A stretch of 10,273 nt of DNA from Campylobacteraceae bacterium (lineage in GTDB: Bacteria > Campylobacterota > Campylobacteria > Campylobacterales > Campylobacteraceae): the NCBI GenBank assembly GCA_031276365.1, contig JAISNG010000176.1, positions 1 through 10,273 of the forward strand. The letters run 5' to 3'. The position numbers were made by a program, and so were the translations under genes. This document shows positions 1-5,228 of the stretch, piece by piece (the first letter of the stretch is position 1; each line of letters starts with the position of its first letter). Below the pieces are notes generated by a model. The model did not search any database, was not told where the DNA came from, and worked only from the letters and a program-made list of their open reading frames with translations.

Positions 1-239
1 CCATAAAACATAAAAAGGATAATATAGAGAAACTTTTTAAAGCATATCCAAAACGTAAATTTATCCTTGTAGGAGACAGCGGTGAAAACGACCCTGAAAT
101 TTACGCCGCTTTGCAAAAAAAATATCCCGATAAAGTTTTGCTGATAATTATCCATGATTTGGACAAAAGTGATGGAAATTCGACACGGCTTCAAAATAGT
201 TTCAAAGGTATTGAAAAAAATAAACTTCTCTTTTTTTGA
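1..239 (+). CDS. App1/DUF2183-type phosphatase, 3' end only
   Basis: This is the last 78 codons of a rightward gene that enters from the left edge; the reading frame begins at base 3 and ends at TGA 237-239. The translation contains KFILVGDSGENDPEIYA, followed by a KYPDKVLLIIIHD segment. This matches the end of the App1/DUF2183 phosphatase catalytic domain (HAD-like, related to yeast phosphatidate phosphatase App1), where a GDSG-x-x-DPEIY motif precedes a 'FPGRV-hydrophobic strand' segment. The N-terminal catalytic DxDxT part lies outside the window, so activity cannot be judged. The gene runs towards the leftward restriction-modification cassette, so the two are convergent and share the 240-378 spacer. 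No convincing GC-rich terminator follows the stop; there is only a T7 run that overlaps it. The family call is from motif memory and is fairly firm; substrate and role are unknown. Confidence 0.72.
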   Translation, partial: IKHKKDNIEKLFKAYPKRKFILVGDSGENDPEIYAALQKKYPDKVLLIIIHDLDKSDGNSTRLQNSFKGIEKNKLLFF

Positions 240-292
240 TACATTTCGTGCGTAATAAAACCTTGCTATTTATGCGGAATATCTGTTTATCT

Positions 293-340
293 ATATGGCG
301 TAAAACATTTAAGTTAAGATTATTGCCTCACAACAGAGTA
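293..340 (+). repeat. Left copy of imperfect inverted repeat flanking the R-M cassette
   Basis: Bases 293-303 (ATATGGCGTAA) are the exact reverse complement of 1931-1941, the last codons and stop of rmuC. Further matching blocks follow in the same order: ATTGCC at 322-327, a CA pair, and GAGTA at 336-340. The other copy is 1888-1941 on the opposite strand. Together they bracket the methyltransferase and endonuclease genes. The match is patchy, with spacers of 18 and 23 nt between blocks, so chance similarity is possible. The rest of the 240-378 spacer shows no gene and no clear terminator. Confidence 0.3.
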
Positions 341-378
341 TAAAAATACATGCAGCAAACTATTTTTACTTTACCGAT

Positions 379-969
379 TTATTTTTTCCACTCAATATGT
401 CCATTTACACCGTTTTTTTCAAAAACTTCTAAGATTTCAGCGCAAAACCGCATGGTTTCTATATCATCTATAGATTTTGCATACTCATAAAGACGAATGA
501 ACATTTTTTTGCCGGTTTCTGTTTGTTTGTAATTTTTCTTTTTAAAATTATGTTGCGCACAAAGAGTTTGTCCATTATCAATAGTAGCTTTACCGCCTAA
601 ATCTTTTGCTTTGATGTGATCAACGTGCAACTCTACTCCATCTTCTCTACCTCTGCCGCAAATAACACATCTATAGCCATCTCTCTCCATAATTGCTTTC
701 TTTTGAACAGGCGTAAAATCTTCAAGCTCTCTGTTCATGACAAAATTTGGGTCATAACGATAAACGCCTTTAGCGATTTTTATTAAAAAGCCTTTTTGCG
801 ACAATGAACGAATAGCTCTATCGGGATCGCGAAAAATCTCTCCAGTTCGTTTTTTGTATTCAGTTGTAACCCAATCAACAACCTCAGGATGATGAATATC
901 CCTTAATGGATTATCCACAAAAAACTCTTTTATAAGTTCAATCTGTGGTACTGTTTTTGTCTGTTTCAA
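379..969 (-). CDS. HNH restriction endonuclease (candidate Type II REase)
   Basis: Protein of 196 residues. Residues about 1-75 look like a winged-helix DNA-binding region: a helix with HHPEVVDWV, then the RAIRSLSQKGFLIKIAKGVYRY recognition-helix and wing pattern. Residues about 95-145 form an HNH (beta-beta-alpha-Me) nuclease. A Zn-ribbon is made by CVIC (101-104) and C137/H140. The catalytic histidine is in HVDHI (115-119), and the HNH asparagine is probably N141. The start is TTG at 969 because an in-frame TGA lies at 973-975. A GGGAG Shine-Dalgarno sequence sits about 9 nt upstream, inside the end of the methyltransferase gene, so the two genes overlap by 32 nt and are probably translationally coupled. 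Pairing with a methyltransferase makes a restriction role the best inference. Cleavage site is not predictable here. A solitary HNH nuclease would be the alternative, but the overlap argues against it. Confidence 0.8.
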   Translation of the reverse strand: MKQTKTVPQIELIKEFFVDNPLRDIHHPEVVDWVTTEYKKRTGEIFRDPDRAIRSLSQKGFLIKIAKGVYRYDPNFVMNRELEDFTPVQKKAIMERDGYRCVICGRGREDGVELHVDHIKAKDLGGKATIDNGQTLCAQHNFKKKNYKQTETGKKMFIRLYEYAKSIDDIETMRFCAEILEVFEKNGVNGHIEWKK

Positions 970-1765
970 AATTCAATACTCCCATCTCTTTTAAAAATCT
1001 GTTTTTAATTAATTCGCAATATCTGCTATCAAGTTCTACGCCAATAGATTTTCTATTTAAACCTTGAGCAACCAATAACGTTGTTCCACTTCCGGCAAAT
1101 GGGTCAAAAACCATATCATCTACATAGCTGAACATTTTAATACAACGATTTGGCAGTTCTTTTGGAAAAGGAGCAGGATGTCCTATTCTTTTTTTGCTTT
1201 CACCGTTAAAAACCCAAACCCCCTGCGTCCAATCCTTAAATTCATCACCTGTAATATCAGAGATTTTGGAACCATTTGTTTTTTTCCACTCATGTTTATA
1301 TAATACTACTATTAATTCTACGGGTGTAATAATAACAGGAGCAGATGCCGATTTCCAAGATCCCCATGCTGTACGTCTTGAGATATTACCTTCATTCCAA
1401 ATTATAGTTGTTTTGTATTGCCATCCAACCTTTTGGGCAATTTTTGTTAAATCAGCACCAACTGCTCTATGTCCGCCTTTGTTTTTGTCTAATGGTATAT
1501 TTAAACAAAATCTCGCTTGTGATTTGCTCCAAAGATAGCAATTTTTCATCCACTGTTCTGAAAATTCAAGGTAATGTTCATAGCTTAATTCGTCATCATT
1601 TGAGTTGTAATCAATACCAACATTGTATGGAGGAGAAGTTACGATAATATCTGCAAACTCTTCATCAAAAAGTCCGCTATTTAACGTATCGGCATTAAAA
1701 AGCAATGTATTTTTAAAGCTAAAATGCTCTTTTCTAATAGAAATTGATTTTGCTGTTTTTGTCAA
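938..1765 (-). CDS. Beta-class DNA methyltransferase, probably of a Type II R-M system
   Basis: Protein of 275 residues, a normal length for a stand-alone beta-class amino-methyltransferase. The catalytic motif IV is TSPPYN (43-48), near the N terminus. The target-recognition stretch lies between, about 125-195, with WGSWKSASAP. GHPAPFP is at 195-201, and the AdoMet-binding motif I DPFAGSGTT (221-229) is near the C terminus. The order IV-TRD-I defines the beta group. SPPY with HPAxFP, rather than DPPY with HPTQKP, leans towards N4-cytosine methylation, but N6-adenine cannot be excluded. The start is TTG at 1765, with GAGG four bases upstream; an in-frame TGA at 1772-1774 rules out anything longer. 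It is transcribed first and should protect host DNA before the overlapping HNH nuclease is made. Sample lines have visibly lower GC than ftsZ or rmuC, consistent with acquisition by transfer. Confidence 0.88.
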   Translation of the reverse strand: MTKTAKSISIRKEHFSFKNTLLFNADTLNSGLFDEEFADIIVTSPPYNVGIDYNSNDDELSYEHYLEFSEQWMKNCYLWSKSQARFCLNIPLDKNKGGHRAVGADLTKIAQKVGWQYKTTIIWNEGNISRRTAWGSWKSASAPVIITPVELIVVLYKHEWKKTNGSKISDITGDEFKDWTQGVWVFNGESKKRIGHPAPFPKELPNRCIKMFSYVDDMVFDPFAGSGTTLLVAQGLNRKSIGVELDSRYCELIKNRFLKEMGVLNFETDKNSTTD

Positions 1766-1787
1766 GTTGCCTCATTTAAATTTTTAG

Positions 1788-1816
1788 GTTTAAGTTTATC
1801 AAATCACTCCTTAAAC
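1788..1816. promoter_or_regulatory. Inverted repeat upstream of the methyltransferase, operator candidate
   Basis: GTTTAAG (1788-1794) and its perfect complement CTTAAAC (1810-1816) are separated by 15 nt, 22 nt or more upstream of the methyltransferase TTG. On the coding (minus) strand the first arm runs into an AAGGAG sequence that looks like a Shine-Dalgarno site without a long reading frame behind it. Position and symmetry suit an operator for autoregulation or a weak leader hairpin. No controller (C) protein gene is visible. This is inference from symmetry alone. Confidence 0.3.
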
Positions 1817-1837
1817 ACTCTTGCAGTTTTCATGTTT

Positions 1838-1861
1838 ATCATAATTTAGACCTTCACTATA
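1838..1861 (-). promoter_or_regulatory. Candidate -10 boxes of the R-M operon
   Basis: On the minus strand two -10-like hexamers occur upstream of the methyltransferase: TATAGT (1861 down to 1856) and TATGAT (1843 down to 1838). No good -35 is seen, which is usual for this group of bacteria. The second would place the transcription start near 1831 and put the 1788-1816 inverted repeat in the 5' leader. Either is plausible; the choice cannot be made from sequence. Confidence 0.35.
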
Positions 1862-1887
1862 TAAACAACAGCGGCAAACAGAGCTGT

Positions 1888-1941
1888 TACTCCATGTCTG
1901 CGGCAATACATTCTTTGATGATTTATCGTGTTACGCCATAT
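1888..1941 (-). repeat. Right copy of imperfect inverted repeat flanking the R-M cassette
   Basis: Read on the minus strand, this starts with the last codons of rmuC (ATATGGCGTAA, 1941 to 1931). It then carries ATTGCC (1907 to 1902) and GAGTA (1892 to 1888), the same blocks in the same order as 293-340 on the plus strand. A small stem of AACAGC/GCTGTT (1867-1872 with 1883-1888, loop 10 nt) lies next to it, downstream of rmuC, and could be a weak terminator. The homology is suggestive, not proven. Confidence 0.3.
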
Positions 1942-3181
1942 CCTCCAGAGCTTTCGCGTCATCATCAAACTCAACCTTTTCTATTTTACTGAATTCATCG
2001 GAGATTTTGGAGGTAGTCGTGGATATCTCCTTGACATCTTTATGAACAGTATCTATGTGTTTTGATAGCTGCTCCCATCGCTCTTTGTAAAGTTTGAAAT
2101 TTTTTGAGAGTTTCATCAACTCTTCTTGAATCTTTTTAGCTTGCTCTTTGGTTTTGATATCCCTCACAACTGCCATTATCGTAGTCAAAAGCGCCATGAG
2201 AGTCGTAGGGGACGCTATCCATACACTTTTTTGCCGCGCGTAGTCAATTATGATTTCATGATAGGCGTTAATCTCCGCAAAAATAGCTTCAGCAGGCAAA
2301 AATAAAATCGCCAAATCCGAAGTTTCGCCTTTTATGATATATTTTGAGGCGATATCATTTATGTGCTTTTTCAAATCGTTTCTAAAATCACCCTGAAAAC
2401 TCTTATCTTCGCTCATTTTTCTGTAATTTTCAAGCGGAAATTTTGAATCCACGCAGATAAGCCCGACCGGCTCGGGAGCCTTGATAACTGCATCTGCAAT
2501 GCTTGAATTTGAAAGCGTAAACTGTATATCATACATATCCCGCCTCTCGCCAAAGATGGATTTTAAGATAGCATTCAACTGCACTTCGCCAAAAATTCCG
2601 CGCGTCTTTTTGTCCGTCAAAATGCCCTGCAGCGAAACCACTTCGCCGCTTAAATTTTCTATGGTTTTTTGGGCTTGGTTTATCTTGGCAATACCTATTA
2701 TTATCTCTTTAAATGTTTTATCTACATTTTCAAAGCCCGCTTTAAGGCGATTTTCAACCCTTTCGTTAATTTTCTCCAGCCTCTCATCTACTTTTTTGGA
2801 CAGAGCCTCAAAATCTTTCGCGCTTTGCAGCTGCTGCTCTTTCAATGACGCGCTTATCTTCTCTCCCAAAACTTCCAGCCTCTCATGTAAAAATGTATTT
2901 AGGTTCTTTTGCATTATCTCCAAAGAGGTTGATATTTTTAAAAACAGTTCGGCATTTTTTTCTATCTGTTCCTGCGCGCTTTTGGCATTTTGAAGCTGTT
3001 TGGCATCAAATGAGGACAATTTCTCATACCAAAAGCCTTTCATATTCTCCTGCTCTTTTTGCCTTAAAAACTTCTCCTCATCAAGCGTTTTGGCAAGAGA
3101 CTTAACACTTGTATAAACAAAAACCAAAACCATCATACAGCAAAGCAAAATACCGATAATAACAATGCTCTCAATACTCAT
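1931..3181 (-). CDS. rmuC: RmuC family protein (DNA recombination limiting factor)
   Basis: Protein of 416 residues, typical for RmuC. Residues about 4-25 are a hydrophobic membrane anchor (IVIIGILLCCMMVLVFVY). Residues about 30-185 are a long charged coiled coil rich in E, K, Q and L. The RmuC (DUF195) nuclease-like domain fills about 190-395. It shows RGIFGE (194-199), DAVI (230-233) and VDSKFPLE (244-251), the conserved core of this PD-(D/E)XK-related fold. In E. coli, loss of RmuC raises inversion between short inverted repeats; the enzyme activity itself is not well settled. The ATG at 3181 directly abuts the TAA of the upstream membrane protein gene with no gap, so it is probably coupled and belongs to the rsmH operon. 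The C terminus ends in an acidic stretch. Identification is strong. Confidence 0.93.
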   Translation of the reverse strand: MSIESIVIIGILLCCMMVLVFVYTSVKSLAKTLDEEKFLRQKEQENMKGFWYEKLSSFDAKQLQNAKSAQEQIEKNAELFLKISTSLEIMQKNLNTFLHERLEVLGEKISASLKEQQLQSAKDFEALSKKVDERLEKINERVENRLKAGFENVDKTFKEIIIGIAKINQAQKTIENLSGEVVSLQGILTDKKTRGIFGEVQLNAILKSIFGERRDMYDIQFTLSNSSIADAVIKAPEPVGLICVDSKFPLENYRKMSEDKSFQGDFRNDLKKHINDIASKYIIKGETSDLAILFLPAEAIFAEINAYHEIIIDYARQKSVWIASPTTLMALLTTIMAVVRDIKTKEQAKKIQEELMKLSKNFKLYKERWEQLSKHIDTVHKDVKEISTTTSKISDEFSKIEKVEFDDDAKALEDMA

Positions 3182-3508
3182 TTACTCTATCTCCAATGTG
3201 TCAAGTACTTTTTGTTTGAAGCGAATAATCTCTATTTTTTGCCTCAAGTCTCGGTTTTCTTCCATGAGAATGGAATACTCGCTCCACAATGCATTAATAT
3301 CGCGGCTGTGATAATATATCTGATTTTTGATATAAATCATCGGCAGCAAAAGCGCGAAACCCGCCATCATAACAACATACGTCCAAATCAAAAATTTCAG
3401 CGATATATTTTTCTCTTCAGGCGTCTTTTCAGCACTGCATGCACTCGTGCCGCTTTGCGCTTTGATATCTATATCCATGTAAATATCAAGCTCGTTTTTG
3501 CCTTTCAT
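3182..3508 (-). CDS. Small bitopic coiled-coil membrane protein, FtsL candidate
   Basis: Protein of 108 residues. Residues 1-37 are polar and charged, as expected for a cytoplasmic tail. One membrane span lies at about 39-60 (FLIWTYVVMMAGFALLLPMI). Residues 62-105 are a predicted coiled coil with heptad hydrophobics (INALWSEYSILMEENRDLRQ region), ending at the C terminus. This is the FtsL/FtsB architecture: short cytoplasmic tail, single span, periplasmic leucine-zipper helix. Its ATG overlaps the rsmH stop by 4 nt (ATGA, 3505-3508), and ftsL directly follows rsmH (mraW) in the dcw cluster of many bacteria. FtsL sequences are very poorly conserved, so position and shape carry the call. In Campylobacter a 'membrane protein' of unknown role occupies the same slot, from memory. 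It is followed with zero gap by rmuC. A generic unknown membrane protein is the alternative. Confidence 0.6.
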   Translation of the reverse strand: MKGKNELDIYMDIDIKAQSGTSACSAEKTPEEKNISLKFLIWTYVVMMAGFALLLPMIYIKNQIYYHSRDINALWSEYSILMEENRDLRQKIEIIRFKQKVLDTLEIE

Positions 3509-4431
3509 GTATGCCTCTTATAAAATGCCCTGAGTTTTGAACTTCTGCTTCTTGGGTTTGCCTTTATCTGCTCTTGTGTTGGCTCCAAAGCCTTTTTTGT
3601 GATGATTTCGCCAAGCGAGTGGTTATTCCCACATTCACAGCGAAAATTTTCAGGCGGACAGATGCAGGATTTTGCCCATGCTCTGAATGTCTGCTTGACT
3701 ATCCTGTCCTCTAACGAATGAAATGAGATTATACACACAATGCAATCTGTTATTTTACTCTTTTCAATGCTTGCTAAAAGCTCTTCCAACTCCTCAAGCT
3801 CTCTGTTTACCTCTATGCGCACGGCTTGAAATACCAACGTAGCAGGCGAAACGCTCCTGCCGTTAAAATGCCCTCTTCTGCCAACTAAATCAGCCAAAGT
3901 TTTCGCATCTTTTATCGGAGATTTGTCTCTTTTGTCGCATATCAGCCTAGCTATTTTTTTATACTCTTTGAGCTCCCCGTAATCTCTAAAAATTCTCTCA
4001 AGTTCATTTTTGGGATAACTATTTACAACTTCATACGCACTTAAAGTTTGTGTTGTGTCCATACGCATATCAAGAGTTAAGGAGTCAAATCCAAAACCTC
4101 TGCCGTTACTATCAAGCTGCAACGAAGAAACGCCGATATCGGCTAAAATACCGTGTATAGGCAAATGTTCGTATTTTCCGACAATGGAGCTGAAATTTTT
4201 ATGTTCTATCGTTACCCGCTCTCCAAATTCCTTAAGCCTCTTTTTTGAAAACTCCACAGCCTCTTCGTCGCGGTCGCAGCCTATCACGCGCAGGGAGTTG
4301 TTTTGGCTCAAAAGTGCGTGGCTATGCCCTCCGTAACCCATTGTGCAATCTATCAAATATCCATCTTTTATCGGCTCAAAAACAGCTTTTACTTCATCTA
4401 ACATGACAGGTACATGCGGAATTTGCAACAA
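3505..4431 (-). CDS. rsmH: 16S rRNA (cytosine1402-N4)-methyltransferase RsmH (MraW)
   Basis: Protein of 308 residues, the usual size. RsmH methylates N4 of C1402 in 16S rRNA with AdoMet, tuning the decoding site. HVPVML near the N terminus and DCTMGYGGHS (28-37) form the AdoMet motif I. GCDRD (51-55), ADIGVSSLQLD (97-107), GFGFDSLTLDMRMD (112-125) and SFHSLEDR (236-243) are family signatures. A cysteine cluster, CICPP...CECG (256-268), sits in the C-terminal part, as in RsmH of several other phyla. The start is TTG: two adjacent TTG codons at 4431 and 4428 follow an AAGGG ribosome site, with spacing slightly favouring 4428. The only nearby ATG falls after the conserved HVPV and would truncate it. 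It is first in an operon with the FtsL-like gene and rmuC, divergent from the aldolase-like gene. Confidence 0.96.
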   Translation of the reverse strand: MLQIPHVPVMLDEVKAVFEPIKDGYLIDCTMGYGGHSHALLSQNNSLRVIGCDRDEEAVEFSKKRLKEFGERVTIEHKNFSSIVGKYEHLPIHGILADIGVSSLQLDSNGRGFGFDSLTLDMRMDTTQTLSAYEVVNSYPKNELERIFRDYGELKEYKKIARLICDKRDKSPIKDAKTLADLVGRRGHFNGRSVSPATLVFQAVRIEVNRELEELEELLASIEKSKITDCIVCIISFHSLEDRIVKQTFRAWAKSCICPPENFRCECGNNHSLGEIITKKALEPTQEQIKANPRSRSSKLRAFYKRHT

Positions 4432-4458
4432 CTTTCCCTTTTACAAATATTTTTAAGA

Positions 4459-4464
4459 TATAAT
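4459..4464 (+). promoter_or_regulatory. -10 box for the aldolase-like gene
   Basis: A perfect TATAAT lies 32 nt before the ATG at 4497, in a T-rich stretch with no recognisable -35. It predicts transcription start near 4471 and a leader of about 26 nt holding an AAGG ribosome site at 4484-4487. Confidence 0.65.
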
Positions 4465-4465
4465 A
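4460..4465 (-). promoter_or_regulatory. Candidate -10 box for the rsmH operon
   Basis: Read on the minus strand this is TATTAT, preceded by TGTG, so it resembles an extended -10. It overlaps the plus-strand TATAAT by five bases and would start rsmH transcription about 20 nt before its TTG codon. The two promoters would compete for polymerase. A -10 further upstream, inside the aldolase-like gene, cannot be excluded. Confidence 0.4.
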
Positions 4466-4496
4466 CACAATTTAGCTTTCAAAAAGGTTGAATAGT

Positions 4497-5069
4497 ATGC
4501 AAAAACATCTCGTAAATGAGATTAGTGATATATCGCTATCTATGTTCAGAAAAAACTTTTTCGGCATTTATCACGGCTCAATATCTGCGCGGACGGAACA
4601 GGATAGGTTTATTATCAATAAAAAAAATGCCATTTTTGACAGAATTAGTGAAAATTCGCTTGTAGAACTCTACTCAAAAAAAGATTACAGATGGAATGAC
4701 GCGAGTATAGACGCACATATACATCTTGGTCTTTATATGAACATCAGCGAAGCAAAATATGCCTGCTATGCGATGCCGCCATATACCGTGGCGTATTCGT
4801 TAAATCACAACAATATCATTCCCAAAGACTATTTCGGGCTAAGTTTGATAGGCAAAACCAATATTTACGACCCAAAACAGTTTGACGACTGGTACGAAAG
4901 AGCAGATGTTGAGATATACAGATATTTCATGGAGAAAAATACTAATATAATGGTTATTAAAGGTTACGGCGTTTTTACATACGACCGCGATATACACAAT
5001 ATGGCAAAAAATGTCGCATTGATAGAAAATACATGCAGGGTTTTACTGCTTTGCAAAGATGAAAAATAG
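4497..5069 (+). CDS. Degenerate class II aldolase/adducin-fold protein
   Basis: Protein of 190 residues. The start is ATG 4497, placed 9 nt after AAGG; a TTG at 4488 would touch that site and is less likely. The order of segments follows the class II aldolase/adducin head domain: FFGIYHGSISAR (21-32, cf. the G-NISAR loop), then RFIINKKN, ASIDAHIHLGLY (69-80), YAMPPYTVAY (91-100) and VIKGYGVFTY (153-162). In active members such as fuculose-phosphate aldolase the corresponding segments carry a catalytic Glu, an HxH pair before PP, and an HG near the end that bind Zn. Here they read D/ID, YAM and YG, so the metal ligands are missing. It is therefore probably not a functional aldolase; a regulatory or binding role is inferred only. 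It is a single gene between divergent rsmH and downstream ppiD, with its own promoter. Confidence 0.75.
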   Translation: MQKHLVNEISDISLSMFRKNFFGIYHGSISARTEQDRFIINKKNAIFDRISENSLVELYSKKDYRWNDASIDAHIHLGLYMNISEAKYACYAMPPYTVAYSLNHNNIIPKDYFGLSLIGKTNIYDPKQFDDWYERADVEIYRYFMEKNTNIMVIKGYGVFTYDRDIHNMAKNVALIENTCRVLLLCKDEK

Positions 5070-5095
5070 CGCCGTTTTACAAAAAAATGAAATAG

Positions 5096-5120
5096 ACTAA
5101 CAAAAATTACTAACAAAATT
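5096..5120 (+). repeat. Tandem CTAACA-containing repeats upstream of ppiD
   Basis: ACTAACAAAAATT (5096-5108) is followed at once by ACTAACAAAATT (5109-5120). A third CTAACA is at 5192-5197, right at the expected transcription start of ppiD, where it pairs with TGTTA (5207-5211) as a short inverted repeat. Repetition next to a promoter suggests a protein-binding site, but the sequence is simple and AT-rich. Confidence 0.45.
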
Positions 5121-5145
5121 GTATTTTTTTGTCAAAAAAATACAA
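5119..5145. repeat. Perfect 12-bp AT-rich hairpin between the aldolase-like gene and ppiD
   Basis: The arms TTGTATTTTTTT (5119-5130) and AAAAAAATACAA (5134-5145) are exact complements around a GTC loop. It begins about 50 nt after the aldolase-like stop codon and ends 41 nt before the ppiD -10 box. The stem has only one G-C pair per side and no U-run follows, so it is not a standard terminator. It could be a weak bidirectional terminator, an A-tract bend or a dimer-binding operator. Confidence 0.5.
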
Positions 5146-5182
5146 AGAAAAGCCGATTTTAAGCTATTTTAAACACTTTTCA

Positions 5183-5191
5183 GTGTACAAT
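5183..5191 (+). promoter_or_regulatory. -10 region of the ppiD-ftsA-ftsZ operon
   Basis: GTGTACAAT contains TACAAT (5186-5191, one mismatch to TATAAT) preceded by TGT, an extended -10 form. It predicts a start near 5198 and a leader of about 30 nt. The GAAAGGA ribosome site at 5214-5220 lies 8 nt before the ATG at 5229. Confidence 0.55.
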
Positions 5192-5228
5192 CTAACAGAT
5201 TTAGTTTGTTATTGAAAGGACGTTTTTT

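Noticed and set aside
241..303. A short coding remnant in the spacer left of the HNH gene, ending at the TAA of 301-303
   Set aside because: In-frame stops at 253-258, no start codon with a ribosome site, and only the terminal 11 bases match rmuC.
1194..1647. Overlapping plus-strand reading frames of 114 and 79 codons opposite the methyltransferase gene
   Set aside because: They lie antisense to clear methyltransferase motifs and show no recognisable family or convincing ribosome site.
4488..4490. TTG as the start of the aldolase-like gene
   Set aside because: It directly abuts the AAGG ribosome site; ATG 4497 has normal spacing.
5119..5145. Standard rho-independent terminator for the aldolase-like gene
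   Set aside because: The stem is almost entirely A-T and no U-run follows it, so I list it only as a hairpin of uncertain role.
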